Below are positions 1 to 7,751 of a DNA stretch of 64,000 nt, piece by piece; position 1 is the first letter of the stretch, and the number at the start of each line of letters is the position of its first letter. The notes below the pieces were generated by a model, which was given only the letters and a program-made list of their open reading frames with translations, made no database searches and had not been told where the DNA came from. Source of the DNA: an uncultured Arachnia sp. (lineage in GTDB: Bacteria > Actinomycetota > Actinomycetes > Propionibacteriales > Propionibacteriaceae); the NCBI GenBank assembly GCA_947493705.1, contig CANLSH010000009.1, positions 45,627 through 109,626 of the forward strand, read 5' to 3'. The position numbers were made by a program, and so were the translations under genes.

Positions 1-472
1 GGAGGACACCCACGGAGACCATGCGTGTCAGGTCCACGTTGATGAGCCAGACCTCGATGTAGCCCCCGGGGTGCTCAACAACTTCGGGCACTTCGACGAC
101 GAGGCTGTAACCAACATCCAGCGGACGCAGCTCAGCGGTGCCCAGTCTCACATCCTCCTCCTCGAGAGGTGTGAGGACCGCGCTCTTTACCGGGACCGGA
201 GGAGTGTCGTTCGTTTGCAGCAGGCTCAGACCGCCGGCGCCGACGGCGGCCCCCACCACGAGTCCTCCGATGCCCGCGAACAAGGTGCGGCGGGACAGAC
301 CCTTGGCCGAAGGTGGTGCTTCGGCGTCGCTGGATTGCTGCTGAAAGTCCAGAGCCGAAGCGATGCCCGTCCAGGATCCCCGGGACGGCTCGGACCACTC
401 CGGCTGGTTCTGGGAGGCACGACGGAATCGCTGCACGGTCTCTTCCATCGAGCGCTCATAAAGATCAGGCAT
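1..472 (-). CDS. anti-sigma factor, RskA-like (partial, runs off left edge)
   Basis: The visible 157 residues begin MPDLYERSMEE. A polar N-terminal region holds a W-x-x-I helix motif (GSWTGIASAL, about residues 33-42). One hydrophobic segment follows (LFAGIGGLVVGAAVG, about 65-80), then an extracytoplasmic part with the pattern GYIEVWLINVDLTRMVSVGVL. That last pattern is typical of the C-terminal domain of anti-sigma-K factors. The ATG at 470-472 overlaps the end of the sigma gene by 8 bp, so the two are translationally coupled. By family, the protein would hold the neighbouring ECF sigma factor at the membrane. I see no HxxxCxxC zinc motif in the N-terminal part. The C-terminus lies outside the window. 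Confidence 0.85.
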   Translation of the reverse strand, partial: MPDLYERSMEETVQRFRRASQNQPEWSEPSRGSWTGIASALDFQQQSSDAEAPPSAKGLSRRTLFAGIGGLVVGAAVGAGGLSLLQTNDTPPVPVKSAVLTPLEEEDVRLGTAELRPLDVGYSLVVEVPEVVEHPGGYIEVWLINVDLTRMVSVGVL

Positions 473-1028
473 GTAGCGAATCCACCTCCTCAAAGATGTT
501 GCGAAGTTTCTCCAAACCACGTCGGACGTGGCTCTTGACGGTTCCCAAGGGTATCTCCAGTTCTCGGGAGACCACCTCGTGTGTTTTGTCCTCCAGAAAG
601 ACCATGCGCAAAATCTTTGCTCGCGGATCTCCCAGTGTTTCAAGGGCGTCCTTGACAACAACCTGATCCAGAACGTCATCTGTGTGAGTGACGTAATCCG
701 TGGGGCGATCCGCCGCGGCGGAGTCCTCCAGGCGAGCACTCCTGCTGCGGGAACGCAGGGCATCAGCAATCTTGAATTTGCAGATTCCGAGGAGCCAGGC
801 CGGGAGGGCTTCTTCGCTCGGTTTCAGTGTGTGACGGGATTTCCAGGCTGCGATGAAAACTTGTTGGGTCACGTCGTCAGCATCCGCGTTGGAGCCGAGT
901 GCTGAGCGTGCAATGGTGTGCACGAGTCGTGACCAGCGGGTGAACATCTCATGCAACGCCGCTTCGTCACCATCAACCAGCCGCGCGGCAAGCGAAGCCA
1001 CGGTACTGGAAGGAATGTTGACCGTCAC
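465..1028 (-). CDS. ECF-family RNA polymerase sigma factor
   Basis: 187 residues, GTG start. Region 2 is visible at about residues 18-85 (DEAALHEMFTRWSRLVHTIA, then DADDVTQQVFIAAWKS). Region 4 is at about 125-180 (LGDPRAKILRMVFLEDKTHEVV, then LGTVKSHVRRGLEKLR, the -35-recognition helix). It overlaps the anti-sigma gene by 8 bp, the usual sigma/anti-sigma arrangement. A strong hairpin separates it from the DUF4397 gene upstream, so it probably has its own start site around 1029-1065. The surface protein next door is a plausible regulon member, but that is inference. Confidence 0.95.
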   Translation of the reverse strand: MTVNIPSSTVASLAARLVDGDEAALHEMFTRWSRLVHTIARSALGSNADADDVTQQVFIAAWKSRHTLKPSEEALPAWLLGICKFKIADALRSRSRSARLEDSAAADRPTDYVTHTDDVLDQVVVKDALETLGDPRAKILRMVFLEDKTHEVVSRELEIPLGTVKSHVRRGLEKLRNIFEEVDSLHA

Positions 1029-1065
1029 AGCTTCAGTCTGCCATGTGTTTGCGGTGGATATGGAA

Positions 1066-1099
1066 ACTCCCGGCCCGCCGGGGGAAGCGGGCCGGGAGT
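1066..1099 (-). terminator. terminator hairpin after the DUF4397 gene
   Basis: CTCCCGGCCCGC (1067-1078) pairs perfectly with GCGGGCCGGGAG (1087-1098) around an 8-nt loop, and one more A-T pair closes it. On the minus strand the stem is followed by TTTCC. It starts 10 bp past the DUF4397 stop codon, so it would end or attenuate that transcript before the sigma gene. Confidence 0.75.
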
Positions 1100-1109
1100 C
1101 CAGGTGTGA

Positions 1110-1925
1110 TCAGGCCTTGACGCTTGCCTGACGACGGGTGACGATCACGGCCGTACCTGCGATGGCGATGGCGCCAATTAGGGCTGCTGTGATTCCGGCG
1201 GAGGATCCGGGACCCTCGGCGCCCGTGGAGGGCATTCCGGGCTTGTCGCCGGCCGCCATGAGATCAACGGACTGGGTGGCCAGAGCGAGGTTCCCGGCCT
1301 CAAGGCTTCCCCAGGCGTACACGATGAGGTTCTTGCCGTCTTCAACCGCGACGTCGGCCGGGCCGAGGACTACGGTGTCGGTGCCAGCGGCAACAACATC
1401 AACATTCAGGGTGCCCGCTGCAATGTTCAGCATGGCCTCGTTCGGGTTCTCCAAAGCGCTGATGACAGCAGTGCCACCGGCACGAACGTCCACGGCTGGC
1501 GCGGCAGCCACGTGGCGAACCGTGATGCGGCCACCCTCCTCGGAAGCGGAGGTGTCATTCACGAATGGCGTCAGCATGGGGGTGCCGTCAGCGCCAAGGT
1601 GTGCCGCGACGGTGATGTTGGCTCCACCGGGAACGGTCACGCCGTTGGCCTCGATGATGGCATCCGCTGTGCCGTCTGCGGCATCCCCGGCAACAACCTT
1701 GAGGTCGTAGTCACCGGCCGGAAGCATCAGGGGATCGGTCAGGGTGCCGGGTGCGAAGTCGTCGAGCAGCCTGTCACCGTTGGCGTAGACGTCGACGGTG
1801 GCGTCGGGGACTGCATGGAGAATCGAGACGGTTGCCTCGTGGTTGTCCGCCATGGCGGAGGGAATGACGAGGAGTGAGGAGGCCAGGCCAAGTGCGCCGG
1901 CTGCAAGAAGTCGCTGCAACTTCAT
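1110..1925 (-). CDS. DUF4397 surface protein with LPXTG-like sorting tail
   Basis: 271 residues from the ATG at 1923-1925, preceded by a GAAAGGA ribosome site; an upstream in-frame ATG at 1988 would add 21 non-signal residues and is rejected. The signal peptide is MKLQRLLAAGALGLASSLLV...AMA. The DUF4397 domain begins VSILHAVPDATVDVYANG (about residues 33-130), and a second partial copy begins ITVRHVAAAPAVDVRAGG. The tail reads MPSTG, a spacer, a hydrophobic helix (AALIGAIAIAGTAVIV) and TRRQ, which is a cell-wall sorting signal with Met in place of Leu. No sortase gene is in the window. DUF4397 function is not established. Its closeness to an ECF sigma pair suggests envelope-stress control. 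Confidence 0.88.
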   Translation of the reverse strand: MKLQRLLAAGALGLASSLLVIPSAMADNHEATVSILHAVPDATVDVYANGDRLLDDFAPGTLTDPLMLPAGDYDLKVVAGDAADGTADAIIEANGVTVPGGANITVAAHLGADGTPMLTPFVNDTSASEEGGRITVRHVAAAPAVDVRAGGTAVISALENPNEAMLNIAAGTLNVDVVAAGTDTVVLGPADVAVEDGKNLIVYAWGSLEAGNLALATQSVDLMAAGDKPGMPSTGAEGPGSSAGITAALIGAIAIAGTAVIVTRRQASVKA

Positions 1926-2055
1926 GAGATCGATCCTTTCGGTACGAGTGCGGGTGGCGATCGCCACCCTCTGACCAGTACTTCGCACCGGAGGGCTCCG
2001 TTGGATGCAGCTGAATGGAATATTTTTTGAATGACGGCGTGGCTACGCTGTGTCA

Positions 2056-2883
2056 ATGCCTGAGGGACACGTCATCCACCGCCTTGCCACACACATCTCA
2101 ACTGTGATGGGCGCCAAGTCCGTCCGTGTCGATTCGCCGCAGGGCCGCTTCTCCATGGAGGCATCGCGTCTCGACGGGGCAGTGCTCGTCGGTGCAGAGG
2201 CGGTGGGGAAACACCTCCTGATCGAGTTCGACGTACCGGAACCCCGCTGGATCCACATCCATCTGGGACTCATCGGCAAGTTGCGAATCGAGCCGGAATC
2301 GCCACTGCGAGGTCAGATCCGGCTGCGGATCTCCGACGGCGACACAGTGGCGCTGCTGAGCGGCCCCCAGTGGTGCAGAAGCATCACGACTGCTGCGCGG
2401 GACGACGTCATCAGCTCCTCAGGGCCCGATCCGCTGCGTGAGGATGCCGATCCTGAGCGGGGTTTCGAAAGACTTGCTCGCTCCGGCAAGTCATTGGCTG
2501 CGCTGCTGATGGACCAACGCATCGCCGCAGGCGTGGGCAACATCTTCCGGGCCGAAGTGCTTTTCCGGCACCGGCTCAGGCCGACGACTCCTGGGCGCGA
2601 GGTGGACCGACGCACCTGGCAAATCATCTGGGACGATCTTGTGAAGATCATGCAGCAGGGGTTCCGTGACGGACGCATCGATACTGTCCGCCACGAGCAC
2701 CTACCGGAAGTACAGGGGCGAATCGCCCGGCAGGACCGTCATGGCGGGGAGGTCTATGTCTACCGTCGAGCTGGACAGGAGTGCCTGGTGTGCGGGAACC
2801 TTGTGCGCTCCGCATTGTTGGAGGGACGCAACATGTACTGGTGCCCCGGATGCCAGCGCCGCAAGCGGGCTGTCAGGTCCTGA
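2056..2883 (+). CDS. Fpg/Nei-family DNA glycosylase (endonuclease VIII-like)
   Basis: 275 residues. I chose the ATG at 2056, not the in-frame GTG at 2050, because these enzymes use the residue after Met as N-terminal nucleophile, and this start gives MPEGH with Pro2 and Glu3. The helix-two-turn-helix region contains GKSLAALLMDQRIAAGVGNIFRAEVLF (given in part: AGVGNIFRAEVLF, about residues 155-175). The C-terminal zinc finger is CLVCG...WCPGC (about 243-267). By family it removes oxidised bases and nicks the abasic site in base-excision repair. The sequence resembles the actinobacterial Nei2 group more than classical Fpg, but that distinction is not secure. It has no operon partner. Confidence 0.92.
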   Translation: MPEGHVIHRLATHISTVMGAKSVRVDSPQGRFSMEASRLDGAVLVGAEAVGKHLLIEFDVPEPRWIHIHLGLIGKLRIEPESPLRGQIRLRISDGDTVALLSGPQWCRSITTAARDDVISSSGPDPLREDADPERGFERLARSGKSLAALLMDQRIAAGVGNIFRAEVLFRHRLRPTTPGREVDRRTWQIIWDDLVKIMQQGFRDGRIDTVRHEHLPEVQGRIARQDRHGGEVYVYRRAGQECLVCGNLVRSALLEGRNMYWCPGCQRRKRAVRS

Positions 2884-2985
2884 AGCCCAACCATCCCAAT
2901 CTGTGCATCGTGGACTGCTGCTCGGTTCATACCAACCGCAGAGTCATCCACCGCTTCCAGCGCGATCGTTGTTAGGCTGACAGTT

Positions 2986-3702
2986 ATGGATTTGACCGCT
3001 TACCGGGCTTGGCTTTTCGACCTCGACGGGGTCATTACTCCCACCGCCGAAGTGCACATGCGCGCATGGGCAGACATGTTCAACTCCTTCCTCATCTCGC
3101 GTGGAGCCACGGAGCGCTACGGCGACGAGGACTATTTCCGCCACGTCGACGGCAAGCCGCGCTACGACGGGGTGCGCGACTTCCTCAATTCGCGGAGTAT
3201 TTCACTTCCGGAAGGTACCCCGGAGGACGATCCGGAGGAAGAGACGGTGTGCGGCCTCGGGAATCGCAAGAACGCAGTGTTCAATGAAATTCTTGAGCGC
3301 GACGGTGTGACTGCCTTCCCGGGATCTGTGGCCCTGCTGGATCAGCTGCGGGACCTGGGCGTGGAAGTCGCCGTCGTGTCCTCCTCCCGCAACGCGCCCC
3401 AGGTGCTGCGCGCTGCTGGTCTTTCGGATCGATTCGGGGTGGTCATTGACGGCAATGTGGCCAGGGATGAGGGGCTTGCGGGCAAGCCGGCACCCGACAC
3501 GTATGAGTTCGCTTCAGACAGCCTCGGCGTGGCGCACGAGCAGTCCGTTGTGATTGAGGATGCTCTCTCGGGGGTTGCTGCTGGTGCGGCCGGGAGTTTC
3601 GGACTCGTCGTGGGAGTGGACCGTGGCGTGGGTGAAGCGGAACTGACCCGGGCCGGTGCGGACGTCGTCGTCTCCGATCTCGCAGAACTGGTCAGAGCAT
3701 GA
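2986..3702 (+). CDS. beta-phosphoglucomutase-like HAD hydrolase
   Basis: 238 residues. HAD motif I is FDLDGVITPTAEVHMRAW (about residues 10-27), with the nucleophile and acid/base Asp pair. A Ser motif II follows (VVSSSRN), then a Lys (GLAGKPAPDTY) and an acidic motif IV (VVIEDALSGV). The LGNRKN cap motif is typical of beta-phosphoglucomutase. It overlaps the GH65 gene by 4 bp (ATGA). In such pairs the phosphorylase makes beta-glucose 1-phosphate and this enzyme converts it to glucose 6-phosphate. A TAGGCT -10-like box at 2973-2978 lies so close to the ATG that the transcript may be leaderless (inference). Confidence 0.9.
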   Translation: MDLTAYRAWLFDLDGVITPTAEVHMRAWADMFNSFLISRGATERYGDEDYFRHVDGKPRYDGVRDFLNSRSISLPEGTPEDDPEEETVCGLGNRKNAVFNEILERDGVTAFPGSVALLDQLRDLGVEVAVVSSSRNAPQVLRAAGLSDRFGVVIDGNVARDEGLAGKPAPDTYEFASDSLGVAHEQSVVIEDALSGVAAGAAGSFGLVVGVDRGVGEAELTRAGADVVVSDLAELVRA

Positions 3703-6209
3703 AGCGAGCAGTAGCGGCTGATCCGCTGAACCGTTCGAGATACCCCCTGGACGAGTGGCGGCTCGTGGAGGTGGAGCCTCCCACAGTGGATGATCTGGGT
3801 ACCACCGAATCCCTGTTCTCGGTCGGAAACGGCTACCTGGGTATGCGCGGTAACCCGGAGGAGGGCCGGAAGTCCTTCGCCCATGGCACCTACATCAACG
3901 GCTTCCACGAGACGTGGCGCATCCGCCACGCCGAGGAGGCTTTCGGTTTCGCCGATACCGGGCAGACGATGATCAATGTCCCGGACACCAAGACGATGAA
4001 GCTCTACGTCGACGATGAGCCACTCATGCTTCCCCAGGCTGATCACGAGAGTTACGAGCGGGTGCTCGATTTTCGTGGGGGCGCTCTCACTCGTTCACTG
4101 ATCTGGCGGACGCCTTCGGGCAAGAGGGTGCAGGTGAAGTCCAGCCGCATGGTCTCCTTCACCGACCGGCACATGGTGTTCTACGAGATGGAGATCACCA
4201 TGCTGAACGGCGATGCTCCCGTGGTGGTCAGCTCACAAATACTGAACCGTCAGGACGGCTTTGATGACTATCGTCGCCCCGAGGCAGGACCGACGAGGAA
4301 GTTTGATCCGCGGCGTTCCAGTCAGATCAACGGACGTGTTCTGCAGCCGCAGAGCCATTGGTCGGTCGGTAATCGGATGGCCATCGGCTACGAAACGACT
4401 GAATCCGGCATGACGTTGGCCGTGGCGACGGATCACTACATCGATACCGAGAACGTGTATGAGTCCATCACTGCTGCCGAGGACGACATGGGCCGGCAGA
4501 TCTATCGCATCGAGGCAGAGCACGGGCGCCCCATTGTCATCCGCAAGGCCGCGGTCTACCACTCCTCCAGGGGTGTGCCGGTGCCGGAGCTCTTCGACCG
4601 CTGCCGCCGCACACTTGACCGTGTCCGCGACAAGGGATTCGAGCACTACTGGAAGCTCCAGCGTCAGTGGCTCGACGGGTTCTGGCTGAATGCCGACGTG
4701 GTGATTGAGGGACAGCCAGCGGTGCAGCAGGCCACGCGATGGTGTCTGTTCCAGCTGGCCCAGGCAACTGCCCGCAGCGACCAGCACGGTATCCCGGCGA
4801 AGGGTCTCACCGGTTCCGGCTATGAGGGGCACTACTTCTGGGACACCGAGATCTATCTCGTGCCATTTCTGGTCCACACCAATCCCAGGGTTGCCCGGAA
4901 CATCCTGCGGTTCCGGGTGGGGTTGCTGCCGCAGGCCCGCGATCGTGCCCGCGTGTTGTCCCAGCAGGGAGCGCTTTTCCCTTGGCGCACCATCAACGGT
5001 GAAGAGGCTTCGGCTTACTACGCGGCCGGTACGGCGCAATACCACATCGACGCCGATGTGGCTTTCGCCTTCGCCAAGTATCGCGACCTGACCGGTGACA
5101 CCGAGTTCATGTACCGGGATGGGGCGGCCGTGCTCGTGGAGACGGCGCGGTTGTGGGCGGACATGGGATTCTGGAGGACTGAGGGGGACGGCACCAGGAG
5201 TTTCCACATCCATGGGGTGACAGGTCCCGATGAGTACACCACCGTCGTGAACAACAACATGTTCACCAACGTCATGGCCCGCGCCAACCTTCGATCCGCG
5301 GCCAGTCTCATGCGGGAGATGGAGGATCGTGACCAAGCGGCCTTCACTCGCGTGAAGAATGCCCTGGAGCTCAGGAAGGCGGAGATCGAGGAGTGGAACC
5401 GTTGCGCGGATGGCATGGTGGTGCTCTTCGACGAGACCCTCGGAATCCACCCGCAGGACGACACCTTCCTTGAGGGGGAACTGTGGGACCTGGAGAAGAC
5501 TGACCCGGAGAAATATCCACTGCTTCTCCACTACCACCCGTTGGTCATCTACCGCTTCCAGGTGATCAAGCAGGCCGACGTCGTTCTGGCTCTCTTCCTG
5601 CAGGGAGACCAGTTCTCGCCGGAACAGAAACGCGCCGACTTCGAGTACTACGACCCGATCACGACGGGGGATTCCACCCTGTCAGCGGTCGTGCAGGCCA
5701 TCGTCGCCGCGGACGTCGGCTACCAGGAGATGGCCATGGACTACTTCCGGAGCGGATTGTTCGTTGATCTTGCAGATCTGCACAACAACACCCGCGATGG
5801 AGTGCACATCGCGTCCACAGGTGGCGTCTGGAATGCGCTGGTCTACGGCTTCGCCGGAATGAGGGACTACCACGGCAAGGTGACGTTTGACCCCCGGCTT
5901 CCCAAGGACTGGCCCAGTCTGAATTTCCCGCTGCATCAGCAGGGGTCGCGCATCAGGGTGCACCTTGAGAGAACCCATATCTCGTTCGCCCTCGAGGAAG
6001 GGCATCCCGTGAAGGTCTTCGTCCGGGGAGAAAAGGTCTCCGTCAAAAGTGGCCATCCCGTGCGGGTCGAACTGCACGGACAGGGACCAAGTCTGCCGTC
6101 GCTCGAAGCCATTCGACCAGTGGCGGGCAACAGACGCCCTGACGGTTCCGTCATCACTGCCCTGGTTCCCGAACCGCACCCGCAGGATGTGTCGGGACCC
6201 ACTGACTGA
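3699..6209 (+). CDS. glycoside hydrolase family 65 disaccharide phosphorylase
   Basis: 836 residues, normal for GH65. The N-terminal beta-sandwich begins with SLFSVGNGYLGMRGN (about residues 39-53). The (alpha/alpha)6 barrel carries GHYFWDTEIYLVPF, then GALFPWRTINGEEASAYY and the general-acid segment VTGPDEYTTVVNNNMFTN with the catalytic Glu. Family members phosphorolyse maltose, trehalose, kojibiose or nigerose to beta-glucose 1-phosphate and glucose. Which disaccharide is used cannot be read from the sequence. No sugar transporter is linked. It is translationally coupled to the HAD gene upstream and sits 1 bp before the next gene. Confidence 0.93.
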   Translation: MKRAVAADPLNRSRYPLDEWRLVEVEPPTVDDLGTTESLFSVGNGYLGMRGNPEEGRKSFAHGTYINGFHETWRIRHAEEAFGFADTGQTMINVPDTKTMKLYVDDEPLMLPQADHESYERVLDFRGGALTRSLIWRTPSGKRVQVKSSRMVSFTDRHMVFYEMEITMLNGDAPVVVSSQILNRQDGFDDYRRPEAGPTRKFDPRRSSQINGRVLQPQSHWSVGNRMAIGYETTESGMTLAVATDHYIDTENVYESITAAEDDMGRQIYRIEAEHGRPIVIRKAAVYHSSRGVPVPELFDRCRRTLDRVRDKGFEHYWKLQRQWLDGFWLNADVVIEGQPAVQQATRWCLFQLAQATARSDQHGIPAKGLTGSGYEGHYFWDTEIYLVPFLVHTNPRVARNILRFRVGLLPQARDRARVLSQQGALFPWRTINGEEASAYYAAGTAQYHIDADVAFAFAKYRDLTGDTEFMYRDGAAVLVETARLWADMGFWRTEGDGTRSFHIHGVTGPDEYTTVVNNNMFTNVMARANLRSAASLMREMEDRDQAAFTRVKNALELRKAEIEEWNRCADGMVVLFDETLGIHPQDDTFLEGELWDLEKTDPEKYPLLLHYHPLVIYRFQVIKQADVVLALFLQGDQFSPEQKRADFEYYDPITTGDSTLSAVVQAIVAADVGYQEMAMDYFRSGLFVDLADLHNNTRDGVHIASTGGVWNALVYGFAGMRDYHGKVTFDPRLPKDWPSLNFPLHQQGSRIRVHLERTHISFALEEGHPVKVFVRGEKVSVKSGHPVRVELHGQGPSLPSLEAIRPVAGNRRPDGSVITALVPEPHPQDVSGPTD

Positions 6210-6210
6210 G

Positions 6211-7509
6211 ATGCAGCCGGACACCGACGATTCCGGACCCATCACGGTGGAGGAAACACTTCATGGTGTGCGCTTTGGATTCCGTGACAGCGCATGGGAC
6301 ATCCGCTTCCCCCCGGGATGGCAGGCGATCCGCAGCGACGAGGACGATCTCTGGTGCTGGGCCGCGGCAGATCTCCTGGGGCGGATTCGATTGCGTCGTT
6401 GTCCTCGAATTGAGCTCGAGGTGGACGTGAGAAACAACGGCCGCGAGGTGGCGCAGGTGGAGCCGCCCCGGGTTGTACTCACGCCCACGGGTACTCAGGT
6501 GCCGTGGTTCGCGGGCTCCGCTGGCGAGGTGCTTCAGACGTACGGGGGCCGGGGCGTGCTGTGGGTTCAGCATCGCGGATCCTGCGTCGCCGATGCGCAG
6601 GGATTCGAACTGTTCGCGGCCCCGCTCCTCCTTCGCCCGGGGCAGGGCGCTTCAGCACTCTGGCGGCGCACCACCGTGCCTCCCACTTCATTGATTCCGG
6701 AACCCGCATGGCTGCCGTGGCAGCGCTACCTGCCGATGGGCGAGGTTCTGGAGGTGGAGCACGCCGACGCTGCGCTGACGGGGGATGGGCTGCACATCCT
6801 GACGACGGCAGACGGTAGCCACGTGACGGGCGAAGCAGGTCTGCATCAGCTCTCCTTTGTGGATGCACGTGGAGAAGCGTGGGTGGAAGTGGGATGGTTC
6901 GCTCCGCTGGAGGAATTGGTGGGCTCTCCGTCTGCGCTGGCTGATGCCGATCCCAATGTCGCGGCGTGGTTGCTGGCGGGTGCCGTCGATGCGGCGGTGG
7001 AACTCGATGATCTGGACGTCGCGCTGGCCGAGGCACTGGAAAGACCCACGGCGTGGGGAGTCCTGGCCGGGATGCGCACCGCGACGCACACGGACCTTCC
7101 GGTGGCCGCCGAGGTCCGCCAGGCCGCGCGGAAAGTGTGGGAGTCCGAGTCCGACCCCGGGTTGCGCCGCCTCATGATCACCCACGGCCTGCTCTGCGGA
7201 TGGGAGCCGCAGTTGGTGGGTGAGTGGCTCGCTGCAGGGGCGGATGCGATGAATGAGCTCATGGCGATGGGGCCGCAGGAAATGCTTGCGAGCATTGGGT
7301 TCGGACGCATCACGTCCTCGCCGACGCTGCAGCGGGGGAGGGCCGTGGCGCTGGCCGAGATGTGGTTGAGCACCCGCGCCGAGTCTGTCATGGCTGCGGA
7401 GTGGGAGCGCGCCGTCGATGTCACGAGGCGACGGTTGATGTGCTCGCTGTCGAGCGCACCGGAGCCGGTGGATATTGCCTGGCTCCTGGCGCATTCTCTG
7501 CTCAGGTAA
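6211..7509 (+). CDS. uncharacterised protein in the GH65 operon
   Basis: 432 residues if it starts at the ATG at 6211, right after the GH65 stop; an in-frame ATG at 6187 would add 8 residues and overlap GH65. I do not recognise a family. The first half is predicted beta-rich, with many Trp and Arg (FRDSAWDIRFPPGWQ, LWCWAAADLLGRIRLRRC). The second half is helical and alanine-rich (AAWLLAGAVDAAVELDDLDVALAEALE). There is no signal peptide or membrane helix, so it should be cytosolic. Tight spacing places it in the disaccharide-phosphorylase operon. A role in alpha-glucan or trehalose metabolism is only contextual. Confidence 0.8.
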   Translation: MQPDTDDSGPITVEETLHGVRFGFRDSAWDIRFPPGWQAIRSDEDDLWCWAAADLLGRIRLRRCPRIELEVDVRNNGREVAQVEPPRVVLTPTGTQVPWFAGSAGEVLQTYGGRGVLWVQHRGSCVADAQGFELFAAPLLLRPGQGASALWRRTTVPPTSLIPEPAWLPWQRYLPMGEVLEVEHADAALTGDGLHILTTADGSHVTGEAGLHQLSFVDARGEAWVEVGWFAPLEELVGSPSALADADPNVAAWLLAGAVDAAVELDDLDVALAEALERPTAWGVLAGMRTATHTDLPVAAEVRQAARKVWESESDPGLRRLMITHGLLCGWEPQLVGEWLAAGADAMNELMAMGPQEMLASIGFGRITSSPTLQRGRAVALAEMWLSTRAESVMAAEWERAVDVTRRRLMCSLSSAPEPVDIAWLLAHSLLR

Positions 7510-7686
7510 CAGAGGAATGTCTGCTTACAACAGTTGCTGACCGTAACAACCATTGACAATCGTTGGCTTTTTCGTAGGTCGTGGAGCCCGAGAGACACAG
7601 CGAGGACATTGTGATTCCCAAGTGGAGGATCAACCACGTGATTACTCGACCTGTACATAGTTTCTGATCGAGCAAACACTGCGGCG

Positions 7687-7712
7687 CCCACATCCCATGA
7701 AAGGGATGTGGG
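7687..7712. terminator. terminator hairpin between convergent genes
   Basis: CCCACATCCC and GGGATGTGGG form a perfect 10-bp stem with the 6-nt loop ATGAAA. It lies in the 242-bp gap between two converging genes (stops at 7509 and 7752). No long T tract follows on either side. The rest of the gap shows nothing I recognise. Confidence 0.6.
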
Positions 7713-7751
7713 GGGCCAAGTAGTGCTCCTTGGTCGGTGCCCGGGAATGGC

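Noticed and set aside
4233..5537. Long open frame (434 codons) on the minus strand inside GH65
   Set aside because: It is antisense to a clear GH65 catalytic domain, has no recognisable domain and follows from high-GC codon bias.
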